Source: Larus michahellis (taxonomy: Eukaryota > Chordata > Aves > Charadriiformes > Laridae). Taken from it: a DNA stretch of 64,000 bases. Position 1 is the first letter of the stretch. Every line of letters begins with the position of its first letter. Shown piece after piece: positions 14,066 to 23,893 of the stretch. A model generated the notes under the pieces. That model saw only the letters and a program-made list of their open reading frames with translations. It searched no databases and was not told the origin of the DNA. The DNA is taken from NCBI RefSeq assembly GCF_964199755.1, contig NC_133901.1:27926397-27990396 (forward strand). Direction: 5' to 3'. Position numbers and translations under genes: made by a program.

Positions 14066-16104
14066 AGGGGGTTCTATTATGCTGTACACCTCTGTTTATA
14101 ATGCCCACTCATTAGAGTAAGAAAAGCAAAAATAGACAGCAGAGAGCGGTGATCTGGTTTCTGGGAAAAAGGACAGCATGAAATCACAGGACACCATCCT
14201 CATAACCCCATGAAAATGCATCACATAGCCAAGAAAGGCAGAAAAAAGCTAAGGTTTTGATCCTGCACAGAGTTCCTGCTGGCAGACCCTTGTTCCCACC
14301 TAAACTCTGGAGCTCCAGGGAGGTGCAAAGAGCTTTACTTTGGATTACAGCTTCATAGACTAATGCTGTAAATTGATAATGGGGTTTGATCATACCCTGA
14401 AAGCTTGCCTGCAAGAAACAATGACTGCATGTGTAATGCAGCAATAACTGATCAATTCCTTGTTTACTTCCTTTAGCCGAGCAGCCTGGTCTTCCAACTG
14501 CAATTACAGCCTCCTCCTTGAGCAGACTGTGCTGTATGTAGCCTGTTTCTTTCTCCCCTAGTACTTGTCACGCTAACAGAATAAGACTTCCCAAACCCTG
14601 CTCTGCACCCTCCCTCCCACCTCAGACATCAATACTGGCACACAGCTATAAGGAGAACTGGATCTGAGTTATGCAGTCATTTGCTACAGATCCAGTCTCA
14701 CAGTTAACATCAAAGTTATCTCTAATGATGGCCATTGGAATCGACTTACGGCTGTCCAGTTCCTGATGTAAATCCTTCTATTCCCTCCTGACTCTGGGGA
14801 GTCTTTCTCTATAGCTATCACTTTTTCTGCTTGTTGAGGGTGCTCATGGCACTCATGCCTCCAGGTCACATCCTACTGTTACAGTCTCCTTAATGACACT
14901 GGTGCTAGAGGAGATGAGGCTTCTGATGAGGAGATGGTTTGCAATGTCATTTCTTCAGCAAAGAAGTGACAGTCACAGGAGTGCTGTACCAAGAACTGAG
15001 CCCTGGTGCAAAGCTATCTCCTGCAGCGTCTGCCTTGCTTAAGCTTCTGAGGAATTCTTGCATTCAGAGCATGCTGGTGTGCTGTCATGCACTTGGTGTA
15101 TTTAGGGGTGATGATAAGCTCCTCTTCCAAAAAGCCTGTCAACAGGCTTTAAGTAATGGCTACGAAATATCTGCTTTGGGCCTTTTCCATTTCTGATGGG
15201 CATTTTTGTTTCTTTTCCTGCTTATGCTAACTGCTTTTGCTCTGCTGTTCTAGAACCTTGAAGGAAAAGACTTTGCTGAGTGTAGTTGTATGCTTTTCAA
15301 CAGATTAGCTATTCCACCACCTGATGGGGGACGTGCTGAACAGTTCCTGACACTAACGCTCTCTGCCAGAGTTCCCCTGAGTTTAAGCAGTACAGCTAAA
15401 GCTGCCAGATGCAAGTGTTTGCAGAGCTGAGAACAACAGAAGTCATAGCAAATGTCTAGGCATCTACCCTCTTTCACCTCTTGCAAGTTCACAGCAGGGA
15501 AAATGGAAGAAAGATGACAGCGGCAACGTCAGGATTTGCCTGTGTCTGCAAAAGAGCTGAGGAGGGAAGATGAAACACAGTGACTTTATGTGACTTTCTT
15601 CCCAGGTGACAACATGCCAAGCTTTCAGAACAGGAGTCACAGAGGGATTCTAGCACAAAAGGATATTGTGGCCTTTTTTGAGAAAAATTTAATTAGGAAA
15701 GTGTTACAAAGGTCCTTCTGTGGCAGGTATCCCCACATTGCATACCCATGCATTGAAAGTCCACATGACAAACGGTGTTCGATAATCTCAGACTAAAGGG
15801 ACCCATTTATATTTCGGGTATTTGTTTGCCACCTGCTAGCACAAAACGCTTACCAGTAAATACAGATAATTCCAGCAAGCAGAAAACAGCATGCCCAATA
15901 CTGGAAGTAGAAAATAAATTATTTTAGTTCTTCATATATAAGTTGAACTAAAGCTAGAAAAACACATTCATGCATGTTGCGGTTCTGGCAAGTCCCGGCT
16001 CACTAGTATCTTTGTTTTGTGAAAAGCACAATTCCCTTGATTTTCTGTAACTTTCCTCCCCTCCCCACCAGGCTCCCATTTTTTTCGTTATTTTTCATTT
16101 GCAA
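14066..16104. other. Upstream non-coding sequence, part 4
   Basis: Unique sequence with no recognisable gene, RNA or mobile element. Open frames are below 90 codons and unstructured. Confidence 0.5.
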
Positions 16105-16128
16105 TTGTCTGTCTTGGCAGACAGACAA
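16105..16128. repeat. Perfect 10-bp inverted repeat with TGGC loop, paired SMAD-type boxes
   Basis: TTGTCTGTCT (16105-16114) and AGACAGACAA (16119-16128) are exact reverse complements around the 4-base loop TGGC. Each arm holds a GTCTG/CAGAC SMAD-box core, and the centre reads TTGGCA, an NF1 half-site. It could be a palindromic factor site or a small hairpin. Too short for a microRNA precursor. Confidence 0.6.
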
Positions 16129-17844
16129 GTCCTGCGTTCAGGATACAAACTCCTACGCCTTATTATAGACCACTAAAATGTTTTATCTGACACATTTGTG
16201 ATCTGTCGCAAGCATTACAGGAGATTTTTTTTTCATTATAGATTGTTGTTGCCTTTTGTTTATCCATCTCAGGTCTTCTCTTCCTCAGAAATGAACCTAT
16301 CTACCGGTCAGAGTTGTGCTGAATGCTGCTTCTCAGCAACACAAAAAACATGCTCTTAAAAATGTCTCTGCAGTGTCCAGGGGATGTCCCTTTTGCCATC
16401 AGATGCAGAAAGATTTTTAGTGAAGTAGGGCAGTTAAATACAGTACAGAGCTCAGGCTTCCTGGATTTCATTTTATGTTAATGTATTTTTATAGAAAGAT
16501 GCTCAGAAAGCTCTTAGATCTTCATGCTAATGAAAGGGAAATTGATATAGAAGTCAGAGGTTTGACAGTTACAGATTGGAATATTCTGACAGGAAGCACA
16601 AGGTGGGGAAAAGCACAGGAAAGGGACTATTGGCTTTCAGCACATAACTAAGGGACTGTATTTTCTCTTTGTGTGACTGCTGCTACAGGGAATTGCAGCA
16701 TTTCCTGCAATCCTCCTTTTTCCCACTGCTTTATGACAAGTTGTAATAAGTGTGTTCTTCAGGGACATAGGAAAGAGTCTGGGGGATGGAGCCTTTCTTG
16801 TTTTCAAACTTGGAAAGATATCCATCTTTTACAGCTACAACCACCACCCAATGGTCTGGAGAACTGAGTCACTTGTGAACTCAACGTGGGATTTTAAATA
16901 ACAAATGATGCTGGGATTGGTACATTATGAGGCTCCAAAGAAGTAGCAGGTATGTCTAAATCACAAGGACAGTTGCTATTTAACAGTCTGCATGAAAAAC
17001 GCCTTGTTGAAATCTTCTCAAGACCTGCAGAATGAGACACGGGGGTTAAACTGCTGCTGGTAGCCACCTTGTGAGCAGAGGTTTGGCACAGGAGAAATGG
17101 TATAATTGTTTTTTCTCACCCTAGATCTATATATCATTGCAGGCACAGACCCGCTGGTAACTTTTCTAAGCTCCTGGGTTGGAAGAGAGTTGCTGAGTGA
17201 GGTCTCGGAGTATACAGTGAAATGAAACACAAGTGATAATGACCAGTTCTTCATTATGTTTATATCTGATTTCCAGTACAATAGGGCCCTGATTCTCATT
17301 TGTGGCTTTTGGTATTACTGTAATACAAGTAATTAGCTACACATGAACAACAGCAATGAGTGTAGTCAAGCCGTATATAATGCACGCAGAAGTGTAAGGG
17401 AGCGTGTCTTGCTGTTTGTATTCTCTAGTCGGCCCTACCAGAATTTATTTATTATACCTGGAACCAAACCCAAACACCAAAGCTGTATCCTCTCCGTGTA
17501 GGGGGAATTTGCACATAGATCAGGGATTTCATGTTCTGGTCATATCCCTGTATCAGAGCATTAGCTCCAGTACAGCACTACAATGCTCAACGCTGCTCAG
17601 ATCTGAATCCAAATTTTACTACTTGAGATAATCCCAATTTAAAAATAAAACTAATGACAGAAAATTGACATAAGCCCAGGAAACGAGCAGCAGAAATATT
17701 TCCAAACATTGCTTACAGAGGCCCTGAGCCAACCCACTTATAGACTATGAAATTTATCAGATCAGCTTCAAAGGTGTCTGTGTACAATCTAATTATACTT
17801 AACAACAATGAGATAAACGGATCACCAGTATATTTTCACACACC
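16129..17844. other. Upstream non-coding sequence, part 5
   Basis: Unique, moderately AT-rich sequence. No exon, RNA gene or mobile element recognised. Confidence 0.5.
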
Positions 17845-17862
17845 AAAAAAAAAAAAAAAAAA
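17845..17862 (+). repeat. A18 homopolymer
   Basis: Eighteen A residues preceded by CACACC. No retroposon body or target-site duplication is evident upstream, so a simple mononucleotide repeat is the safest call. Confidence 0.85.
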
Positions 17863-20163
17863 GAACACGAAGGCAAGAATAGTAAATGGTGTGGCTGGAG
17901 TCTTTCAAATAGTTAGTGTCTGAAGCTGGTTTAGAATCAGGATCAGGAGTCTACTTCTTAGAACTTACTTCAAAAACCTTGATGGATACACGAGCTAGAT
18001 ATATTTCTAGCTTGGGATATGCACTAAGCATCTGCTATTCTTTTAGAAAATGTTTTAAGCATCCTGAGTATGGGTACTTTGAGGCTGGCTATGACAGATG
18101 CCATGCCATTGTTTCAAAAGATTTTAATGAGCACAGCTTCGCTGCCATGTGGACAGCTCGATGCTGTGTTCTGCTGACAGGATGTAGGAGTTCACAACTC
18201 TTCACAGGGGGAGGCATTGCTTTTTTTTTTTTAATCTGGAGGAAAAGTTTGAGTCTGTCAAGGTGGTAACACACCCCTCTTTAAAACTCCCTCAAGATTG
18301 TGGTGTGTGCTGGGTGCGATTGATCTGTCATAATCCTTTGCATATGGAAATTGTGCCTGTAAATCACCCAGATTTTTATTTACAGACACTAACTTAGACA
18401 AAGGGGTGACTGGAGGGGGGTCATGGGCAGGCAGAGCTTCTCATGGTCTCTGGGAAACATCTGGGACACACTAGGTGCTTGGAGAGAGACAGAGCTGAGT
18501 ATAATCCATGCTGCTTTGGCTGGCAAATTTCACAGCTGGTACCACACATGTCACCATGTGGAGACAGCTCTAAGTGGTGAAATTAATGGGGTGCATGGGC
18601 CAGAATGGGACTGGCTTTCTTCTCTAAATGGGGAAAGGGAAGGGGGAGCCCTGGATACAGAGCAGGAGCCCAATTCCTTGTCAGGTCCAGATCTCCAGAG
18701 TCTGGGAGCGCTCTGGTGGGGCTGTGTGACTTTACGTTCGCTACAGTTCCTTCGAGTCTTGCCCTTTTAAAGCATAGAACTTGAATAGCAAAGCCAGGGA
18801 GAGACCATGAGTCTGAACTTCATCTGAAAGACTCTCCTTGCCCTGAGTCTGCACTAAATTCAGCCTTTCTTGATCCCAGCCTTGTGGAGTCCGAAGGCTG
18901 CTACCTGTAACTGCTGTTTTGAAGACATTTTTGGGGTGTGTGAAATACAGGCAAAGTTTCTGGCACCAGAACAAGGGGAAGTCCTAATGCAGAGAAGCGC
19001 AGGGAGTACTTCAGTGATGTCATGGCATGCTGTGACATTCCAGTCCTGCCCGGGAGTCCCAAAATGCCTCACTCCACAACCAGACTAGGGACTGCTAGTG
19101 AAGGGAAAGACCCAAAGATCAGCAAAGCAGCTGAAGTACATAAGGATATCACCAGGGCAGCCTAATGAAAGTGAGCACCTGGTAAATGTGAAACCAGGTT
19201 TGGTGCCACTCTGGGCTCTTTTCTCCTGGGACTGGCGCAGATCTGGGAATGAAGGCCACAAAGAGAAAGCATGTAGGGAGGAGAAAAGGGAAAGGAGGGA
19301 AATCTCTGCTGGGATTCAGCTATCAGTGGGAAGAGCAGAATTGGATACAGAGCCAGTGAAGGAGAGACAGGAAGATGGCACAGCAGGATCCTTGGTCTGC
19401 TGCTGCACGCCTCCCTCCCTGTGCATGGCTCACTTCCCCGCTCTGTGTCACTCTTCTTATCTGCACAGACAGCCTGTTCTATAGGCCAAGACCAGGTTTC
19501 TGCAACACAAGGCACAAAGGACCTTTGAACAGCTTAGAAGGTACTGCGATAATAGGAAGAAGGAATTGCAGCCACCAGATTGGAAAAATAGAGCGCTTCC
19601 AGTCAGCAATTTTGTTCCTGGTGAAGCCCCTTGCCACGTGAAGCTTTGAGCTACAGCTGCTTCAGTGCTAAGTACAGAAAAGGAAGATGTTTCTTGAGTC
19701 TACTTTTAGCCTCAGAAAATCTGGGTACAGTTTCTATGAAATGAGGGATGAATCTAGCTCATTCTGCGTCATACTCTAATTACCAGCTGCAGTGAAATAT
19801 CTTAAGATGATGTATCTGAGGCTCCATCTTATTTCTGGATCTTGTGCCAATTAATTTGCCCTACCAGTTTGCAGAACCTAAAGGAGATGCACTGAGCATC
19901 AGGCCCTGAGTTGCCTGGTCTTTCTCCCTTGGTATCCCAGGGCAATTGCTCTTCTTGGCTACTGCAGAACTGTTTCACCACTCTTAGGATGGTGGTATTA
20001 ATACTCACTTGCTATACAGCAGTTTTTTGAGACAGCCTATTCAAGTGCGAAAATCATTTTGAGGTCTCAGGTCATGCTACAGAAGTGAGAACAGTTATTT
20101 CTTCTCTTTCGCTTCATTTCTCTGTGGCCTGTTCTATTTCTAAATGCTGGAAGTGGTGCTGAG
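17863..20163. other. Upstream non-coding sequence, part 6
   Basis: Unique sequence, somewhat more GC-rich at 18400-18760 and 19000-19480, where several 100-130 codon frames occur on both strands. They overlap each other, lack domain-like features and have no initiation or splice context that sets them apart. A T12 run lies at 18221-18232. I see no gene. Confidence 0.5.
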
Positions 20164-20178
20164 AAAAAAAAAAAAAAA
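20164..20178 (+). repeat. A15 homopolymer leading a purine-rich tract
   Basis: Fifteen A residues starting a purine-dominated stretch that runs to about 20310. The purine bias produces Lys/Glu-rich frames on plus and Phe/Leu-rich frames on minus. Confidence 0.85.
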
Positions 20179-20183
20179 GGATA

Positions 20184-20240
20184 TCTGTTCTGCAGCAGAA
20201 AAAGAAGAGGAAGTCTATTTTGCAGGAGAAAAAGAGGAAG
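20184..20240 (+). repeat. Tandem duplication, 30 and 27 bp units
   Basis: Unit 1 (20184-20213) and unit 2 (20214-20240) align closely, sharing TGCAG, AGAAAAAG and AGGAAG in the same order. Unit 2 lacks three bases (one GAA) and has a few substitutions. It lies directly downstream of the A15 run and is likely a slippage product. Confidence 0.65.
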
Positions 20241-20329
20241 ACACTTTGAAGGAAAGAGAAAACACATGGGAGAAAGGAAGAGTGCACGTGAAGAGGGAGA
20301 GCACAGATTCCAATGCAGGTGAGAAAAGG

Positions 20330-23028
20330 TTTAGTAGTTGGGGCGTTCAATCGCTATCCCGAATAAGGTGAATGTCCTCATTGGTAAGTCTTGGGCCCAG
20401 TATGGCAGATGCCACAGAGTCCTCTTACGTCCCAAATAATGCTCACAAAAGGAGCTTTGAGGATGCTGCAATGTTTCCACAGAGAGTTCAATTTCAGAAA
20501 GAAAAAAGATTTGGTAGAAAAACTCATGGCCAACCGTACTTGCAATCTCATTCTCGTTTATTTGCTCAAGTAATCCCCAGTGCTTGATTTACGTAAGACT
20601 TGAATTAACTGTGTATTTATTCAGAGATCTTAAATTGCACTGATGTGATGAGGTAAAATTGCAAGCTGATGCAGTTTCAAGGGTATTAACAAGCATATGA
20701 CGGTGCAGCAGATCCCACTTGGCACTGAGGGACCCAAGCCCATTCAAAGATTTCCAGAGAAGGTGACAAAAAGGCTCCTTCTTTTGCAAGTACAACTGCT
20801 TTTCATGAAGGAGAATTTCTCTCAGCACTGAGGTGGGGCAGAGAGGTGCGGTACCTGTCTGAGATTCTTGAAGAAAATTAAAACTGCTTGCTCGGTGCTG
20901 CTCTTGGTTAACAGTGTTGGCTTGAGCTCAGACACTAAACAAAGCACATTTTCTTGTTCTGAGCAATTTCTGAATAATTCATGGTACCAGGAATTAAGCA
21001 AACTCCAAATGAGCAAGAAGCATGGAGCAGTTAACACCCTGATCTAATGGAAATTTTCTGCAAATATGAAGGTAACTGTAACTTCAAGCAGAGGTGCCAT
21101 TAAAAAAGGCAATCAAACTGAAATCTCCCTTGCTTCTGGCATTAAGTGTTTCTGAAGCACTTTATGTTTCCAATAGATGTTTAGTGAATTCAGGAAACCA
21201 AAGCTAGCTATGAAGCTGTTATTGAATGGGATTTAAACATTTTAAATGAAGAGGGGGAAAAAATGACAAAGTAAGTCTGTGAATGATGTGGGTGGAGCGT
21301 CAGTGAGACCGTTTGTTGACCCACTGAAAGACAGAATCTGAGACAAAATGCTCATGAGGAAGCTACTGGAAGTCCCAGAATTGAAATACGATGCAGCAAA
21401 TAAGACATGGTTAGGAAAGAAAGCTACACAGTCCATGAAGCCTGTGGGGAACATCAGCTTGAAAAAGATGAGGCAAGAGGGTTGGGGGTTTGCTGGCAGT
21501 CTGCACCATGGAAAAGTGAAACAAGGTTACCCACACAGCTAGAAATGGTTATGGCAGGCACACAGGGGATTTACAGATGTTCGGAGGCGGACAGGGCAAA
21601 ACAGGAGGTCTTGAAGTGGTTTGGGGTTCGGGAGCTACCGTGACTCCTGTGGGAGCGGTGTTATCACAAGAGGGAGCTGTCTGCCTGTAGGAGATTGTCA
21701 CCCCAGACAAAAAAACCACTGCAGAGAAGTAGCAACAGGGCTCTCAGGCCCGGAGAGTGGCAGGAGGCAAGAGGTCCTGAGTGCTCAGACAGGCAGGGCT
21801 GGCACGGGAGGGCACAGACTGAGCCAGGCAGGCCACCAACACTGAACACTGCGAATTGCTCTTCTACAAGTCAGATCCTGCATTATGTTAATGCTATCAG
21901 TTAATTGTTTTTATTTGTATGCTTTGCTGGGAAGGGAGATGAAGGAAAGGTGCTTGGTCAAAGTCAACCATGGTGCCGGTCAGAAGTTCATGTGACAATG
22001 CAGCTGATCACCAAGGCTCAGTGGGTGAATGAAGTTGCTGTGTGTCCGTCGGCTGTGAGCAGTACCTGAACACAATAGGGCCTGTGTACCCAGCAGAGGG
22101 CATGTGCATGCACACACACGCGCTCCTACCTTTACCTTTGGGACATCATTTCTTAGATAATGAGCATATCAGTGCCCTCAAAAGCTGTGTAAGTAGTTAA
22201 AGGAGGAAGCCAGAAGCATCAGCTGTTCCCCTTTGAATAGGCTGTGGTTTCTGTTACAGGGTCCAAACCTACCCTTGATTTTCATTCTTCTTCAGATAAG
22301 GTCCCACTGCAAGAAGTGCTGAACTCCCAATTCTGATCAAGATTAGTAGTCCAGAGGAGCCAAGCCACATTCCCGAGCTCAGGTCTAAACACTAGCATCT
22401 GTGTTTAATATGCATCAGGGAAACCAGCCTGTAACCTCCTCACACTGAGCTTAGTTTCACCTTCCTGTTTTTTCTCTGAATGCCTCATACCTAATTTTCA
22501 TAGACATATTTTACCGTACTCTGGGACTGAGCTGAAAGGTTTGTTTCCTGCCAAGAATCATGAGAGGATAATACATATCCAAGCAGTTTGCATCAGTGCC
22601 ATAGCATCTGAAATGCCCTGTAGAAGGCTAACACAATATATTTGTACGCTCCCTGGGCAGGAAGACAGACAGTTCTTCCAGTGGATGCACTAAGGTAAAT
22701 AATGGATTGTGCTAGAGATGTTCAATGATGGGACAAGGCACAGAAGATCAGGGAGAAAACCACTGCAGGTTGAAAAGTTAGAAGGCATTAAAAATACATA
22801 AAGAAAAGAAGCATGTAGTCTTGGTGATGAGGGAATGGATGGAGATCAGAGGTCTGGGCTCCCTGCCACAGGCTGCTTGACCTCAGGGAAGTCTTCTGAG
22901 ATCCCATTTCCCCTCCTATCCTTTGTCTATTTAGCTCCCAGGAGCTTCTAGGCAGGGTTGGTCTCAAGTGCTGCGGTGAGGATACTTTATCCTGGTCATT
23001 GATTCTAAGACATATGATAAAATAATTC
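20330..23028. other. Upstream non-coding sequence, part 7 (proximal to the promoter)
   Basis: Unique sequence without recognised genes. Short CA/TA stretches occur at about 22110. This is the last 3 kb before the MB21D2 promoter and could hold proximal regulatory sites or a divergent non-coding transcript, but nothing in the sequence shows either. Confidence 0.5.
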
Positions 23029-23043
23029 ATATATATATATATA
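23029..23043. repeat. (AT)7 microsatellite
   Basis: Alternating AT from 23029 to 23043, followed by short CA and TA stretches to about 23064. A common simple repeat about 200 bases upstream of the CpG island. Confidence 0.85.
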
Positions 23044-23206
23044 GAAATACACACACATATATAAACAATCTTCAGGATGCCTTTAGAGCAAAAAAGGAAT
23101 AAGCGCAGAATGCCTCAGGAACGTGGGAGGAGCAGAGTTCCCAGCCGGTTATTAATCCACTTGCAGGACAAGGCTTTTGCTGAAGTTTAAAATTAAATTG
23201 AAATTT

Positions 23207-23237
23207 AAAAAAGAAAAGAAAAAAAGAAAAAAAAAAA
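23207..23237 (+). repeat. A-rich low-complexity tract (31 bases, A and G only)
   Basis: A homopurine stretch of A-runs broken by single G residues, ending at the CpG-island border. Poly(dA:dT) tracts tend to exclude nucleosomes, so it may help define the upstream edge of the promoter. It could also be the degraded tail of an old retroposon, but no recognisable body is attached. Confidence 0.8.
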
Positions 23238-23250
23238 GGGAATTTTATCC

Positions 23251-23270
23251 GGAGCCGGAGGTCCGGCTCC
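23251..23270. repeat. GC-rich inverted repeat at the upstream edge of the CpG island
   Basis: GGAGCCGGA (23251-23259) and TCCGGCTCC (23262-23270) are perfect reverse complements separated by GG. Each arm carries a CCGGA core resembling an ETS half-site. It lies immediately downstream of the A-rich tract. It could be a paired factor site or simply GC-rich chance. Confidence 0.6.
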
Positions 23271-23558
23271 AGTCACAGCCCCCGCCCGCCGTGACGCCGG
23301 CAGAGGAGCTAGCCCCCCCCGCGCCCCCTGGCCCCGGCAGCAGGCGGCCCTGCTCCGCTCGGGCCCGGCCCCCGGCGCGGCGGCGGGCGGGCGGCTCCGC
23401 GGGCGCGGCGCGGGGTAGGGGGGGCTCAGCCGGCGCTGCCGCTTGTTGATCTCGGCGCCCGGCGCCGCTCCGCGCCTCCCGGGGCCCGCTCCGCGCCCGC
23501 GCAGGCAGCCCCCGCGCCCGGGCTTGCCGCTGCGCTGCGGCGCCGCTTCCATTCTCCC

Positions 23559-23574
23559 ATTGCAACATTGCAAA
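23559..23574 (+). promoter_or_regulatory. Tandem ATTGCAA motifs in the MB21D2 leader
   Basis: ATTGCAAC (23559-23566) is followed directly by ATTGCAAA (23567-23574), a direct repeat at exactly 8-base spacing. ATTGCAA resembles a C/EBP half-site. It is the only AT-containing island in an otherwise GC-only stretch just before the first T-run. Function is inferred only. Confidence 0.3.
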
Positions 23575-23581
23575 CCCCTCC

Positions 23582-23599
23582 TTTTTTTTTTTTTTTTTT
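23582..23599 (+). repeat. T18 homopolymer in MB21D2 leader
   Basis: Eighteen uninterrupted T residues inside the CpG island, 56 bases upstream of the first ATG. The segment between this run and the next is almost entirely pyrimidine, so 23575-23652 is a polypyrimidine block broken only by single purines. Length is probably variable between individuals and prone to sequencing error. Confidence 0.9.
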
Positions 23600-23625
23600 G
23601 CCTTCCCCCCCACCTTCTTTCCTCC

Positions 23626-23652
23626 TTTTTTTTTTTTTTTTTTTTTTTTTTT
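23626..23652 (+). repeat. T27 homopolymer ending two bases before the MB21D2 start codon
   Basis: Twenty-seven uninterrupted T residues followed by GC and then ATG at 23655. If transcribed, the mRNA would carry a poly(U) stretch directly before the first AUG. If transcription starts inside the pyrimidine block, the leader would be very short and TOP-like. The exact length in this assembly should be treated with caution. Confidence 0.9.
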
Positions 23653-23654
23653 GC

Positions 23655-23865
23655 ATGAAGATGGCGGCGCCTCTCGCCAGCAAGGCAGGGTCCGCCGGCA
23701 CCAACAGCAAGCCTCCCTTCCCGGAGCTGGATTTCCGATCGGGAGCCAGGGTGGAGGAATTGAATAAACTCATCCAGGAATTCACCAAGCACGACCAGAG
23801 GGAGTACGACGACCAGCGAGCCCTGGAGATCCACACGGCGAAAGACTTCATCTTCTCCATGCTGG
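23655..23865 (+). CDS. MB21D2: MB21D2 exon 1, coding part (N-terminal 70 codons plus first base of Gly71)
   Basis: Seen: ATG at 23655 opens a frame beginning MKMAAP, followed by the core FPELDFRSGARVEELNKLIQ at about residues 22-41, then EFTKHDQREYDDQRALEIH and TAKDFIFSML. I recognise this as the N-terminus of vertebrate MB21D2 (formerly C3orf59). By recollection the human protein is nearly identical from PELDF onward and differs mainly in the first 20 residues. Known of the family: MB21D2 belongs to the Mab-21/cGAS-like fold of nucleotidyltransferase-related proteins, and its enzymatic activity and ligand are not established. The domain core lies in the second coding exon, outside this window, so no catalytic residue can be judged here. 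The exon ends after the first base of a Gly codon at a GT donor (phase 1). The nearest upstream in-frame stop is TAG at 23310-23312, and no ATG lies between it and 23655. Met3 (23661) may be the main start, because its context is far better than that of Met1. Confidence 0.92.
23657..23668 (+). promoter_or_regulatory. MB21D2: TISU / YY1 element spanning Met3 of MB21D2
   Basis: Seen: GAAGATGGCGGC, a 12/12 match to the published TISU consensus SAASATGGCGGC and to the YY1 core AANATGGCGGC. The ATG inside it (23661-23663) is codon 3 of the MKM start and has A at -3 and G at +4. The first ATG (23655) has T at -3 and A at +4, a poor context. Known: TISU elements act as YY1-dependent promoter elements and direct accurate, scanning-free initiation on mRNAs with very short leaders. 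Inference: Met3 is probably the dominant start, and some transcripts may begin only a few tens of bases upstream. Confidence 0.7.
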
Positions 23866-23893
23866 GTAGGGCAGGGACCGTGCGGGGCGGGGG
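23864..23893 (+). promoter_or_regulatory. G-quadruplex motif overlapping the exon 1 splice donor
   Basis: G-tracts at 23864-23866, 23869-23871, 23874-23876, 23884-23887 and 23889-23893, with loops of 2, 2, 7 and 1 bases, satisfy the G3+N1-7 rule on the coding strand, so also in the pre-mRNA. The exon/intron junction (23865/23866) falls inside the first tract. Folding would compete with U1 snRNA pairing. Folding itself is predicted, not shown. Confidence 0.6.
23866..23871 (+). other. MB21D2: 5' splice donor of MB21D2 intron 1
   Basis: Exon end CTGG is followed by GTAGGG. Homology to the vertebrate protein stops being credible right here: the genomic frame would continue as RAGTVRGGG, a low-complexity read-through. 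The expected next residue after Gly71 is Met (recollection of the vertebrate protein). A phase-1 junction restores Gly if the next exon starts with GN. The donor is a moderate match to consensus, with G at +3 of the GTRAGT pattern replaced acceptably but a weak +4 to +6. Confidence 0.8.

Noticed and set aside
18423..19515. Cluster of 100-130 codon frames on both strands, considered as a gene upstream of MB21D2
   Set aside because: Frames overlap in several phases, have no domain, no CpG island and no consistent splice structure; RNA-seq would be needed to argue otherwise.
20144..20371. 75-codon Lys/Glu-rich frame resembling a coiled coil
   Set aside because: The bias comes entirely from the purine tract and its tandem duplication; no start or splice context and no homology recognised.
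23568..23654. In-frame N-terminal extension of MB21D2 upstream of the first ATG
   Set aside because: The frame is open back to a TAG at 23310, but it contains no ATG, and the T-runs would encode poly-Phe; no known vertebrate MB21D2 has such an extension as far as I recall.
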